From: Simplicispira metamorpha
GTDB taxonomy: Bacteria; Pseudomonadota; Gammaproteobacteria; Burkholderiales; Burkholderiaceae_C
Length of the DNA: 64,000 nt
Direction of reading: 5' to 3'
Assembly (NCBI RefSeq): GCF_004341365.1
Contig: NZ_SLXH01000006.1
Span: 62,001 to 126,000 of the forward strand
Positions 28,480-39,158 of this stretch are shown piece after piece. Both the position numbers and the translations under genes were made by a program. The notes below the pieces were generated by a model. It was not told the origin of the DNA and did not search any database. It worked only from the letters and a program-made list of their open reading frames with translations. Position 1 is the first letter of the stretch. The number at the start of each line of letters is the position of its first letter.

Positions 28480-28556
28480 GGTGGCTGTAGCTCAGTTGGT
28501 AGAGTCCAGGATTGTGATTCCTGTTGTCGTGGGTTCGAGCCCCATCAGCCACCCCA
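28480..28556 (+). tRNA. tRNA-His (anticodon GTG)
   Basis: 77 nt with encoded CCA. Acceptor GGTGGCTG pairs with CAGCCACC, giving the extra G-1:C73 pair that identifies tRNA-His. Anticodon loop ATTGTGA, T-arm GTGGGTTCGAGCCCCAT. Its own -10 box and terminator flank it. Confidence 0.97.
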
Positions 28557-28565
28557 AGTAAATAA

Positions 28566-28599
28566 AAACCCTGCTACCTGCAAAGTAGCAGGGTTTTTT
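28566..28599 (+). terminator. Intrinsic terminator after tRNA-His
   Basis: AAACCCTGCTAC-CTGCAAA-GTAGCAGGGTTT plus TTTG: perfect 12-bp stem. Confidence 0.93.
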
Positions 28600-28643
28600 G
28601 TTTTTGCCGGTTGTTGTTTGGAGCGCTTCTGGCGCTGCGCCCT

Positions 28644-30086
28644 ATGTCTTCCCATACCTTTCTCTGGCACGACTACGAAACCTTTGGCGTCAACCCCCGG
28701 CGCGACCGGCCAGCGCAGTTTGCTGCCATTCGCACCGATGCACAGTTGAATGAGGTTGGCGAGCCGTTGATGCTCTATTGCCAGCCCGCCAATGATTACC
28801 TGCCAGACCCGCAATCGTGCCTTATCACTGGCATCACGCCGCAACTGGCCTGGGAGCGTGGCGTGCCCGAGCGCGAGTTTGCCGCCCGCATTGAGGCCGA
28901 AATGGCCCGGCCCGGCACCGTGGGCGTGGGTTACAACACCATCCGTTTTGACGATGAATTCACGCGCTTCATGTTCTGGCGCAACCTCATTGATCCCTAT
29001 GCCCGCGAGTGGCAAAACCAGTGCGGTCGCTGGGATTTACTGGATGTGGTGCGCATGGCCTATGCACTGCGCCCGGATGGCATCGTCTGGCCGACCAAGG
29101 AAGACGGTACGCCCAGCTTCAAACTCGAAGACCTGAGCTTGGCCAACGGCTTGGTACATGAGGCTGCGCACGATGCGCTGTCGGATGTGCGCGCGACGAT
29201 TGCACTGGCCCGGCTGGTCCGCGACAAGAACCCGCGCCTGTTCGACTTTTGCTTCACGTTGCATAAAAAAGACCGCGTGGCTGCCGAGTTGCACCTGCCG
29301 GTTACGGCCCTGACGGCACGGCCTTTCTTGCACGTCTCCGGCATGTACGGTGCCCAGCGCGGTTGTCTGGCTGTGGTGTGGCCGCTGGCCAACCACCCCA
29401 CCAATAAAAACGAAATCATCGTCTGGGATTTGGCCCATGATCCGAGCGAGCTGGCCACCATCAGTACCGAGACACTGCGCCAGCGTATGTTCACCCGCGC
29501 CGCCGATTTGCCCGAAGGCGTGACACGCCTGCCCATCAAAACCATTCATTTGAACAAGTCGCCCATGGTGGTGGGCAACCTCAAAACGCTCACACCGGCC
29601 CTGGCGCAGCGCTGGAGTATTGATATGGAGCAGGCTTTGCAGCACGCAGCCATCGCCCGCGATCTGCCTGATATGAGCGCTATCTGGCCCGCTGTGTTTG
29701 CCCGTCCGGCTGAGCCTGCACTGGATGTGGAGCAGGACTTGTACGCCGGTTTTGTCGGCAACCAGGATCGCTACAGGCTCCATGAATTGCGGGCCCTGTC
29801 GGGCGAGGCGCTGGCGCGTGCCAAAGGTAGTTTTGACGACCCGCGCCTGCAAGAGATGCTGTGGCGCTACCGCGCGCGCAATTTTCCGCAGACGCTGGAC
29901 GAGGCCGACCAGGCGCGCTGGGAGGCACACCGCGCGGCCCGTTTGTTCGATGGTGCGGGCGGCGCGCGCACCGTGGAGCAACTGTTCACCGAAATCGACC
30001 AGCTCTCTGAAACCGCCGATGAGCGTGCCGAAAGTATTCTGGGTGCGCTCTACGATTGGGCCGAGGCCATCGCGCCCGAACGCTGA
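28644..30086 (+). CDS. sbcB: Exodeoxyribonuclease I
   Basis: 480 residues (E. coli 475). A DEDDh 3'-5' single-strand DNA exonuclease: exo I motif HDYETFGVNPRRDRPAQFA, exo II GVGYNTIRFDDEFTRFMFW, exo III HDALSDVRATIALARLV. A C-terminal SH3-like and helical region completes the protein. It processes single-stranded tails in mismatch repair and recombination. ATG 28644 was preferred to a frame starting in the tRNA terminator. Confidence 0.96.
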   Translation: MSSHTFLWHDYETFGVNPRRDRPAQFAAIRTDAQLNEVGEPLMLYCQPANDYLPDPQSCLITGITPQLAWERGVPEREFAARIEAEMARPGTVGVGYNTIRFDDEFTRFMFWRNLIDPYAREWQNQCGRWDLLDVVRMAYALRPDGIVWPTKEDGTPSFKLEDLSLANGLVHEAAHDALSDVRATIALARLVRDKNPRLFDFCFTLHKKDRVAAELHLPVTALTARPFLHVSGMYGAQRGCLAVVWPLANHPTNKNEIIVWDLAHDPSELATISTETLRQRMFTRAADLPEGVTRLPIKTIHLNKSPMVVGNLKTLTPALAQRWSIDMEQALQHAAIARDLPDMSAIWPAVFARPAEPALDVEQDLYAGFVGNQDRYRLHELRALSGEALARAKGSFDDPRLQEMLWRYRARNFPQTLDEADQARWEAHRAARLFDGAGGARTVEQLFTEIDQLSETADERAESILGALYDWAEAIAPER

Positions 30087-30107
30087 AGCCGCGCCTTCAG
30101 GCCATTT

Positions 30108-32390
30108 TTAAAAATCCACCACCAGCGACAGCTGCGCGCTGCGGCCTGGCTGGGTATAGGCATCGGCAACCGTGCTGCTGCTTTCCAGGCCACGCACGTC
30201 AGACCACATCCAGTATTTGCGGTTGGTGAGGTTGACGATGCCGACATTCAGCCGCACATCCTTGCGCAGGCGCCACTGTGCAAACCAGTCCAGTGTGGTG
30301 GCCGCTGGCACGGTGATTTGTACCTTGGGTGCTTTGACAGTTTCGCTGCTGTCGATGTCCTGGGCGCGTTTGGCCGCATGGTGGCGCACCACCAGCCGGG
30401 TAGACCAGGTGGCGGTTTGGTAGTCCAGGCCCAGACTCAGTTTGGCGGGCTCTACCGAGCTCAGGGGGGTGCCGGTCAATGTGTTTTTACCCCGGGCCTG
30501 ACCGTAAGAAAATGGCGTGCCCCAGCGGCCACCAGCCCACAGGCCCCAGTCGTAATGCCCTTTGACCTCAAAGCCGTGGATACGTGCCTGGTCGATGTTC
30601 ACGGTTTGAAAAACTTTGGGGTCGGCCAGCGTACCTGCGCCCGAGATAAAGCGCTGTTCCTGAATCAGCTGGCTGAAGCGTCCGGAAAACACGGCTACAT
30701 CGGCCTGCAGCCGGTTCAGGCGGGTGCGCAGACCCAGTTCCAGATTGCGGCTTTTTTCGGGGCGCAGGTTGGGGTTGGGTGCAATAACGACGTGCTCGGC
30801 CAGGTTTTCGTAATAGCCGTTGACCTGGTACGCACTGGGCGCACGGAAACCCCCTGCGTAGTTGCCAAACAGGCTCCAGCCGGGCCGGACTTGGTACATC
30901 ACCCCCAGTTTGGGCGATACGGCAGAGCCTGAGAGGGAGCGGGCCGGGCGTTTGGCGGGCGGGTAAAAGCCCTCTTGTGTGCGCACATCCACGGCAAACC
31001 AGTCCAGCCGCACGCCGGGTACGATGCTCCAGCGCTCGTTCATCCACTCACTTTGGGCATAGAGGGCACTGCCGGACTCGCGCGTGTCCGGAAAGCGTTT
31101 GAGTGGGAAAACTTCCGGCGGCAGGGGGTTGACGCCCGTATAGAGGTTGCTCAGATCGGCGCTCTGGTAATCCAGGCCGTAGGTCAGCTTGCGTGCCCAG
31201 CCGTTGTCCAGGCTGGTCGATTGGCTGGCCTGTATGCCCGCTTGCCAGGTGGTTTCTTCATAGAAAACATCGCGCACACGGTCGGGGTTGCGGTACAGGT
31301 CGGACGTTCCCAGCTGCCGGGCAGAGGCACGTTGCACGCCCAGCACCGTGCGCACTTCGTTGGCCAAGGCGGTGTTGATCTGGTAGCGCGCGTCCCAAGT
31401 CAGGCGCTGGCGGGTGCTGGTGCTTTCAGCGCGCTCGTCCATCACGGCGGCGGCTTGTTGTGCGGGCGTGCCACCCAATGGCAGTGGTGCGCGGCTGGAG
31501 AGCAGGTTGACGCTGGATTCCTTGTCCACCTGCTCCAGCGTGAATACGTGTTTTTGCCAGCCATCGGGTTGAAAGACCAGCTTGCCCAGCAGGGCGGTAT
31601 CGCGGTCGTGCTGCGGGTTGGCGGTGGTGCGGCGGGTGTCGGGGGTGTCGATATCGCCCCGGGTTTGCAGGCCGTGGGCCCGGTGTCCGGATGCCGTGAG
31701 CAGCCATTGCACCGAATCGCTGGCACGGCCCGCCACGGTGGCGCTGAGGCCACGGCCCCTGTCGTCCCCACTCCAGGCCGTGGAGATGCGCCCGCCCAGC
31801 GATGTGGCCTCGCCCGTGCTGGAGTGCAAAAAGTCTGCCGGTTCATGGGTGATAAGGTTGACCAGGCCCGCCAGCCCGTCCGAGCCGTACAGCGCCGACG
31901 ACGGCCCGCGCAGCACCTCCAGGCGCTTGAGCAAGTCCATGGACAGGTAGTCGCGCCCAAAAGCGTTGCTGCCAAAAATGTAGCTGTGCGGTACGCGCAC
32001 GCCATCGACCAGCATCAACACCCGGTTGCCACCCAACCCCCGGATCTGAAAGCCTGCGTTGCCATCGCGCCCGGTGCTGCGGGCCGGGCCGGTGATGGCA
32101 AAGCGCGATGGCCCGCGTGGCACCGACAGATTGGGCAAATCCCGCACGGCATCGCGAATGTCCTGCATCTGGCTGAACTCGGCCTCTTGCTGGTTCACCA
32201 CGTCCAGCGACACGGGCAACTCGTCGCCCAGTTGTTCGCTGCGTGAGCCGCTCACCACCACCTCACGCAGCGTGGCGGCGGCGTTGGTTGGCTTGTCCTG
32301 GGCATTGGCCTGGCAGGCCAGACAAGCCAGCCAGGCCAATGGAAGGAGTGCGTGCCGGGATGGGCGGCGGGTGCGCAGAGGGTGTGGCAT
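30108..32390 (-). CDS. TonB-dependent receptor, haem/haemoglobin receptor family
   Basis: 760 residues. Signal peptide about 1-30 (LLPLAWLACLACQANAQ); TonB box region LREVVVSGSR; plug domain at about 50-170 (VLMLVDGVRVPHSYIFGSN, LEVLRGPSSALYGSDGLAGL); beta-barrel to the C-terminal Phe (LSLVVDF). The plug and barrel style match TonB-dependent haemoglobin/transferrin/lactoferrin-type receptors, so haem uptake is likely, but no haem utilisation genes adjoin it. It is divergent from nirS, whose product needs haem c and d1. I see no Fur box in the 218-bp spacer. Confidence 0.88.
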   Translation of the reverse strand: MPHPLRTRRPSRHALLPLAWLACLACQANAQDKPTNAAATLREVVVSGSRSEQLGDELPVSLDVVNQQEAEFSQMQDIRDAVRDLPNLSVPRGPSRFAITGPARSTGRDGNAGFQIRGLGGNRVLMLVDGVRVPHSYIFGSNAFGRDYLSMDLLKRLEVLRGPSSALYGSDGLAGLVNLITHEPADFLHSSTGEATSLGGRISTAWSGDDRGRGLSATVAGRASDSVQWLLTASGHRAHGLQTRGDIDTPDTRRTTANPQHDRDTALLGKLVFQPDGWQKHVFTLEQVDKESSVNLLSSRAPLPLGGTPAQQAAAVMDERAESTSTRQRLTWDARYQINTALANEVRTVLGVQRASARQLGTSDLYRNPDRVRDVFYEETTWQAGIQASQSTSLDNGWARKLTYGLDYQSADLSNLYTGVNPLPPEVFPLKRFPDTRESGSALYAQSEWMNERWSIVPGVRLDWFAVDVRTQEGFYPPAKRPARSLSGSAVSPKLGVMYQVRPGWSLFGNYAGGFRAPSAYQVNGYYENLAEHVVIAPNPNLRPEKSRNLELGLRTRLNRLQADVAVFSGRFSQLIQEQRFISGAGTLADPKVFQTVNIDQARIHGFEVKGHYDWGLWAGGRWGTPFSYGQARGKNTLTGTPLSSVEPAKLSLGLDYQTATWSTRLVVRHHAAKRAQDIDSSETVKAPKVQITVPAATTLDWFAQWRLRKDVRLNVGIVNLTNRKYWMWSDVRGLESSSTVADAYTQPGRSAQLSLVVDF

Positions 32391-32470
32391 GGTCGGGCCC
32401 TGGGTGAGAGAAATGTCTTTCCTGCACGATCGGCAGGGACTTTTAACAAAGTTTCACGTTAAATGACTGT

Positions 32471-32484
32471 TTGACATTTATTAA
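32471..32484 (+). promoter_or_regulatory. nirS: FNR/DNR-like box of nirS
   Basis: TTGACATTTATTAA matches the FNR consensus TTGATnnnnATCAA at 8 of 10 positions. A -10-like AATAAT lies at 32508-32513, placing the box centre about 42 bases upstream of a start near 32520, the class II activator position. Confidence 0.6.
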
Positions 32485-32515
32485 AGAATAACCCCATCAT
32501 CCGTTCAAATAATGA

Positions 32516-34342
<1,827 letters not shown>

Positions 34343-34383
34343 GTGCAGCGCGCGGCAGCTTGCTGCTGCGCCTGTGCAGTCAC

Positions 34384-34420
34384 ACCGCTGGCAGGGTTGG
34401 TTCCCGCCGGCGGTTTTTTT
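34384..34420 (+). terminator. nirS: Intrinsic terminator after nirS
   Basis: CCGCTGGC pairs with GCCGGCGG (one G-U) around a 13-base loop, followed by seven T residues. Confidence 0.85.
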
Positions 34421-34476
34421 GTGGCCCAGGCAGCGGTGCTGGGGAGGTGTGCCCCACGGGTTCTCAGATTTTTAAC

Positions 34477-34529
34477 TACTGAATTGATAGCTGGTAGCGC
34501 CCACTGTGCGGGCGCTGAAGGCCGATTTG
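34477..34529. repeat. Dispersed two-hairpin repeat, copy 8
   Basis: CTACTGAATTGATAGCTGGT, then AGCGCCC-actgtgc-GGGCGCT (perfect stem), then GAAGGCCGATTT. Reverse orientation, between nirS and the SpmAB-like gene. Confidence 0.85.
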
Positions 34530-34539
34530 GCTTGCATTT

Positions 34540-35769
34540 TTAGCCAAAAAACTGATAGCACACGGCAATCGCTGCCACCACACCGGCCAGTTCGGCCAGC
34601 AGGGCGCAGGCCACGGCGTGGCGCGCACGCTGTATGCCCACGGCGCCAAAATACACGGCCAGCACGTAAAACGTGGTTTCGGTGCTGCCCTGGACGGTAG
34701 CGGCGGCCAGGGCGGCAAAGCTGTCCACGCCCTGGGTCTGCATGGTTTCGATCAGCATGGCGCGCGCGGCGCTGCCCGAAAACGGCTTGACCAAAGCGGT
34801 GGGCAGCGCCTCAACAAAGCGGGCATCCAGCCCCAGCAGCTCCACGCCCCAGCGGATGGCATCCAGCACATAGCCCAGCGCCCCCGAGGCCCGAAACACC
34901 CCCACCGCGCACAGCATGGCCACCAGATAGGGCAGCAGGCCACGGGCCACGTCAAAGCCCTCTTTGGCGCCCTCGATAAACGCCTCATAGACAGCCACCT
35001 TGCGCCAGGCTCCCACGCAGACAAACAGCAGCACCAGCGCAAACAGCGTCAGGTTGCCCAGCAGGGACGACAACTGCGCCAGCGCCGCTGCGCTCAACGT
35101 GGTCAGCAGCGCCATAAAGCCCGCCAGCAGCAGCGCCACCGGCAGCAAATAGGCCAGCACCACCGGGCTGAACAGGGGCAGGCGCTGCACAGCGGCCACG
35201 CTCAACAGCCCCACGAGCGTCGATGCCGAAGTGGCCAGCAAAATCGGCAAGAACACCAGCGTCGGGTCGCTTGCGCCCTGCTGCATGCGGTACATGAAGA
35301 TGGTGACGGGCAGCAGCGTGAGCGACGAAGCGTTCAGTACCAGAAACAAAATTTGCGCATTGGTGGCGGTGTCGGGCCGGGGGTTGAGCGTTTGCAGCGC
35401 GTGCATGGCTTTCAGGCCCATGGGTGTGGCCGCGTTGTCCAGGCCCAGGGCGTTGGCGGCAAAGTTCAGTGTCATCAGGCCCAGCGCGGGGTGGCCGCGC
35501 GGCACCTCGGGCATGAGCCGGGCAAACAGCGGCGCCAGCCAGCGCGCCAGTGCATCGACGATGCCGGCTTTTTCTGCGATGCGCAAAAACCCCAGCCACA
35601 GCGTGAGCGTGCCAAACAGCAGCACCATGACCTCGACCGAGAGCTTGGCCATGGCAAACAGCGCCTCGACCATGGCGGCAAAAATCTGTGCGTTGCCGCC
35701 CAGCAGCCACTGGCTGCAGGCGGCGAGGGCGGCGGTGATGAAAAACCCCAGCCACAGGGTGTTGAGCAT
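34540..35769 (-). CDS. SpmA-SpmB-like fusion, nucleoside recognition (Gate) domain membrane protein
   Basis: 409 residues, highly hydrophobic, with two tandem Gate/nucleoside-recognition domains: an SpmA-like N-terminal half (GIVDALARWLAPLFARLMPE, LNFAANALGLDNAATPMGLK) and an SpmB-like C-terminal half (DVARGLLPYLVAMLCAVGVF, TTFYVLAVYFGAVGIQRARH). In Bacillus the halves are separate spore maturation proteins; in non-sporulating bacteria the role is unknown, perhaps transport. ATG 35769 (MLNTLWLGFFITAAL) fits the family; the frame stays open far upstream without support. Confidence 0.9.
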   Translation of the reverse strand: MLNTLWLGFFITAALAACSQWLLGGNAQIFAAMVEALFAMAKLSVEVMVLLFGTLTLWLGFLRIAEKAGIVDALARWLAPLFARLMPEVPRGHPALGLMTLNFAANALGLDNAATPMGLKAMHALQTLNPRPDTATNAQILFLVLNASSLTLLPVTIFMYRMQQGASDPTLVFLPILLATSASTLVGLLSVAAVQRLPLFSPVVLAYLLPVALLLAGFMALLTTLSAAALAQLSSLLGNLTLFALVLLFVCVGAWRKVAVYEAFIEGAKEGFDVARGLLPYLVAMLCAVGVFRASGALGYVLDAIRWGVELLGLDARFVEALPTALVKPFSGSAARAMLIETMQTQGVDSFAALAAATVQGSTETTFYVLAVYFGAVGIQRARHAVACALLAELAGVVAAIAVCYQFFG

Positions 35770-35942
35770 GGCTTCTTCCTTGAATAGATTTTGGCAACCC
35801 TGCGATGGTGGCATGCGCTGGGGGCGTTTGGCGCCAGGTGGTGCCCGGTCGCCGCTGGCAGCAGTGCCCGGTAGTGGCGGGTAAAACTGGCGGTTGCATT
35901 GGCTTTGACCTGCACATGCCAGTGGTAATCTCCCGGCCTTGC

Positions 35943-35976
35943 GGCATACGCCCTCTTTGTCAGCAGTGCGTATGCC
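35943..35976. promoter_or_regulatory. Inverted repeat upstream of the second yebC
   Basis: GGCATACGC (35943-35951) and GCGTATGCC (35968-35976) form a perfect 9-bp dyad with a 16-bp spacer and no T-run. It lies in the divergent spacer and may be an operator; nothing identifies the protein. Confidence 0.35.
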
Positions 35977-36036
35977 ACCAGCCGCCCCGGCTATCCAAGG
36001 GCCAGGGGCGGTACCACACCTGGAAAGACAGAGAAC

Positions 36037-36741
36037 ATGGGCGCGCAGTGGAAAGCAAAAGGCAAAGCACAGGTTGCAGATGCCAGAGGAAAGTTGTTTG
36101 GCAAGTTGGCCAAGGAAATCATGGTGGCCGCACGCGGCGGCGCTGACCCGGCGGGCAACTCCAAGCTGCGCCTGGTGCTGGAGCAGGCACGCAAGGTGTC
36201 CATGCCCAAAGACACGCTGGAGCGGGCCATCAAAAAAGGCGCCGGCATCGGTGTGGAGGCTGCCAGTTTCGAGCATGTGATCTACGAAGGCTTTGCCCCG
36301 CACCAGGTGCCGGTGATGGTCGAATGCCTGACCGACAACGTCAACCGCACCGCCCCCGAAATGCGCGTGCTGTTTCGCAAAGGCCAGCTCAGCCCCGTTG
36401 CCTGGGACTTTGACCACGTGGGCATGATCGAGGCCGAACCCGCCAGCGCAGGCGCTGACCCCGAACTGGCCGCCATCGAGGCCGGTGCGCAAGATTTTGA
36501 GCCGGGCGAAGAAGAAGGCCAGACCCTGTTCATCACCGACCCCGCCGACCTCGATCTGGTCAGCCGCGCGCTGCCTGCGCAGGGCTTCACGGTGCTGTCG
36601 GCCAAGCTGGGCTACAAGGCCAAGAACCCCATTGACCCAGCCAGCCTGAGCCCTGAAGCGCTGGAAGAAGTGGAAGCCTTTTTGGGTGCCATCGATGCCA
36701 ACGACGATGTGCAGAACGTGTTTGTCGGCCTGGCTGGCTGA
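36037..36741 (+). CDS. YebC/PmpR family protein, second paralogue
   Basis: 234 residues of the YebC/TACO1 family. It begins [20 protein letters not shown] instead of the canonical [15 protein letters not shown] found at 45119, and carries [20 protein letters not shown] and [18 protein letters not shown]. This divergent (YeeN-like) type is common alongside a canonical YebC in betaproteobacteria. Family members were long described as DNA-binding regulators; recent work on related YebC proteins points to ribosome rescue at proline runs. Which applies here is unknown. Confidence 0.9.
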   Translation: MGAQWKAKGKAQVADARGKLFGKLAKEIMVAARGGADPAGNSKLRLVLEQARKVSMPKDTLERAIKKGAGIGVEAASFEHVIYEGFAPHQVPVMVECLTDNVNRTAPEMRVLFRKGQLSPVAWDFDHVGMIEAEPASAGADPELAAIEAGAQDFEPGEEEGQTLFITDPADLDLVSRALPAQGFTVLSAKLGYKAKNPIDPASLSPEALEEVEAFLGAIDANDDVQNVFVGLAG

Positions 36742-36799
36742 TTCATTTGCCAGCAGCTGGGGTTGGGCCAGTTTGCGGGCCCCTGCCTTGGCCTGATGA

Positions 36800-37969
36800 A
36801 TGTTTTCCATGCACAGCCCTACGCTTTTTATCCTCAGCGCCGTTTTGATGGCGTTGGTGAGTACGGTGCTGTGCGCCGTGTGGCATTTCAACAAGCAGAT
36901 TCCCGGCCTGCGGCTGTGGACGCTTTCTTATAGCCTGGGTTTTTTAGCTTGCCTCAGTTTGCTGGTGCGCGACTATTTGCCTGAGCCCCTGTCCGTGCTG
37001 CTGACCCAGGGCACCATGCTGTGGGGGGCCTGTTTGTACCTTTTGGGCTGCATTGCCCATACGGGCAAGCGGCTGGTGTCGCTGCGCCATGCCACCGTTT
37101 TCATTGCGGCACTGATCGGGCTGAACCTGTATTTCACGGTGGTTCATCCTGATCTGCAAATGCGCTTCGTGCTGGCGGGCCTGGGCAACGGTATTTTCTT
37201 TTTGTTGACTGCGCGCACGCTGGCCTCCGGCGAGCGCCAGCAAGTGCCCATGCGCTATCTGGTGGCCTTGGTGGCAGGCTTGCATGGCGTGTTTTTGTTG
37301 CTGCGGCCTTTGCTGTTCAAACTGGGCCCGGTGCAGCCAACGGATGTGGAGCTGGTGGCGCTGCTGTCCCAGTTTGTTCTGCTCGAATTCATTGTGGCGC
37401 TGGTGTTCATGGCTTTTGGCACGCTGATGCTGGCCAATGAGTTCATCACCAACGAGTTGCGCCACCTGGCAGAAGTCGACCCGCTCACCAGCGTGTTCAA
37501 CCGCCGGGCGTTTTTGATGTCGCTGGACAAAGCCATCCACCAGGCGCAGCGCACAGAAGCCAGCTTGGCCGTGCTGGTGATTGACCTGGATTACTTCAAG
37601 AAAATCAACGACACCTGTGGGCACCAGGGCGGTGATGAGGTGCTGCGCCATTTTGTGCAAATCAGTGCCCAGTGCCTGCGCCAGCAAGATGTGATGGGCC
37701 GCCTGGGGGGCGAGGAATTTGCCATTTTCCTGCCCGGCTCCGATGGGGCAGGCGCCCGCACAGTGGCCGAGCGCCTGCGTGCTGCGGTGGCTGCCCGGCC
37801 CGCCGCCACGCACCAAGGCAGCGTTGCCCTCACGGTCAGCATTGGCCTGACGCTGTGCGGGCGGGGCGACTCATCAGATGCTGCCCTGCGTCGCGCCGAC
37901 CAGGCCATGTACCAGGCCAAAGAACACGGGCGCAACCGGGTCGAATTCATGGCCCAGGCGCCCGCCTGA
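36800..37969 (+). CDS. Membrane diguanylate cyclase (GGDEF)
   Basis: 389 residues. Six or seven N-terminal transmembrane helices (residues about 10-210) form a MHYT/7TM-like sensor of unknown ligand. The GGDEF domain is at about 225-385, with active-site GGEEF preceded by the I-site RQQD at the right spacing (RQQDVMGRLGGEEF). It should make cyclic di-GMP from GTP and be product-inhibited. No partner EAL gene is adjacent. ATG 36800 or 36809 may be the start. Confidence 0.93.
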   Translation: MFSMHSPTLFILSAVLMALVSTVLCAVWHFNKQIPGLRLWTLSYSLGFLACLSLLVRDYLPEPLSVLLTQGTMLWGACLYLLGCIAHTGKRLVSLRHATVFIAALIGLNLYFTVVHPDLQMRFVLAGLGNGIFFLLTARTLASGERQQVPMRYLVALVAGLHGVFLLLRPLLFKLGPVQPTDVELVALLSQFVLLEFIVALVFMAFGTLMLANEFITNELRHLAEVDPLTSVFNRRAFLMSLDKAIHQAQRTEASLAVLVIDLDYFKKINDTCGHQGGDEVLRHFVQISAQCLRQQDVMGRLGGEEFAIFLPGSDGAGARTVAERLRAAVAARPAATHQGSVALTVSIGLTLCGRGDSSDAALRRADQAMYQAKEHGRNRVEFMAQAPA

Positions 37970-38029
37970 CGGGGTCGGACGCTGCCGGTCGGCGCCCGAT
38001 CCTGGTGGAATTTTTACCAAGGAGTTTTC

Positions 38030-38416
38030 ATGCAGTTCGGCTACACCATTCTCTATGTCGAAGACGTGACCCAAACCATTGCCTTTTATGAGGCTGCTTT
38101 TGGCTTTCAGCGCCGTTTCATCCACGAGGCGGGTGATTTTGGCGAGCTGGAGACGGGGGCCACGGCCCTGGCTTTCTCATCGCTGCGGCTGATGACCGAG
38201 TTGGGCAAGAACCCCCAGCGTGCTTCGGCCAGCGCACCGAGTTTTGAAATTGCCTTCACCACCGCCGATGTGCCAGCTGCCGTACAGCGGGCGGTGGCCG
38301 CAGGCGCGCGCCTGGTGCAGGCGCCCGAGAAAATGCCATGGGGCCAGACCGTGGCCTATGTGGCCGATCTGAACGGCGTCTTGGTCGAGCTGTGTACGCC
38401 CGTGGCCGGGGCGTGA
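38030..38416 (+). CDS. VOC family (glyoxalase/dioxygenase superfamily) protein
   Basis: 128 residues with the two beta-alpha-beta-beta-beta modules of the vicinal-oxygen-chelate fold: FGYTILYVEDVTQTIAFYEA, then FEIAFTTADVPAAVQRAVAA and VAYVADLNGVLVELCTP. Likely metal-binding Glu at the end of module 2 (LVELC). Substrate unknown. AAGGAG precedes ATG 38030. Confidence 0.9.
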   Translation: MQFGYTILYVEDVTQTIAFYEAAFGFQRRFIHEAGDFGELETGATALAFSSLRLMTELGKNPQRASASAPSFEIAFTTADVPAAVQRAVAAGARLVQAPEKMPWGQTVAYVADLNGVLVELCTPVAGA

Positions 38417-38435
38417 GCTGGGGCAGGTGATGCCC

Positions 38436-38494
38436 CATTTTGCTATTAAATAAAGAGCTGCTCGCGCTTATCCAGCGGGCGCTAGGGCCTTATT
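38436..38494. repeat. Dispersed repeat, copy 9 (overlaps the upp stop codon)
   Basis: CATTTTGCTATTAAATAAAG, AGCTGCTCGCGCTTATCC, GGGCGCTAGGGCCTTATTT. Reverse orientation. The last bases of the repeat include the TTA that is the upp stop codon on the minus strand (38490-38492). Confidence 0.75.
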
Positions 38495-39119
38495 TGGTGC
38501 CAAAAATCCGGTCGCCTGCATCGCCCAGGCCGGGCAGGATGTAGCCGTGGTCGTTCAGCTCGCGGTCGATAGCGGCGGTGTAGATGGGCACGTCGGGGTG
38601 GGCTTTTTGTAGCGTGGCCACGCCTTCCGGGGCGGCCAGCAGGCAGACGAACTTGATCGACTTGGGCTGCAGCTGCTTCAGTCGCGCCACGGCCGCAGCG
38701 GCTGAGTTGCCGGTGGCCAGCATGGGATCGACCACGATGATGTCGCGCTCGGCCATCTCGGAGGGCATCTTGAAGTAGTACTCCACCGGTTGCAGCGTGT
38801 CGGGGTCGCGGTACAGGCCGATGTGGCCAATGCGCGCACCGGGCACTACGTTGAGCATGCCGTCCAGAAAGCCGTTGCCGGCGCGCAGGATGGACACCAG
38901 CACCAGCTTTTTGCCATCAATGACCTTGCCGGTCATGGTCTCCAGCGGGGTTTCGACCTGGATGTCTTGCAGCGGCATATCGCGCGTGACTTCGTAGGCC
39001 ATCAGGGTGGACAGCTCGCCCAGCATGCGGCGAAAGCTGTTGGTGCTGGCGTCTTTGCGGCGCATCAGGGTGAGCTTGTGCTGCACCAGGGGGTGATCGA
39101 TGACGTGGACGTTGCTCAT
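38490..39119 (-). CDS. upp: Uracil phosphoribosyltransferase
   Basis: 209 residues, the standard length. It salvages uracil to UMP with PRPP. The PRPP-binding motif reads [19 protein letters not shown]; the uracil-binding C-terminal [18 protein letters not shown] is intact. The stop codon and last bases are shared with the edge of a dispersed repeat, so the repeat may have reset the C-terminal end. It lies 39 bp downstream of the dehydratase gene on the same strand. Confidence 0.96.
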   Translation of the reverse strand: MSNVHVIDHPLVQHKLTLMRRKDASTNSFRRMLGELSTLMAYEVTRDMPLQDIQVETPLETMTGKVIDGKKLVLVSILRAGNGFLDGMLNVVPGARIGHIGLYRDPDTLQPVEYYFKMPSEMAERDIIVVDPMLATGNSAAAAVARLKQLQPKSIKFVCLLAAPEGVATLQKAHPDVPIYTAAIDRELNDHGYILPGLGDAGDRIFGTK

Positions 39120-39158
39120 GGGGAGGGGCAGAAAAAAAGGATCGAAAAAAAAGGGCGC

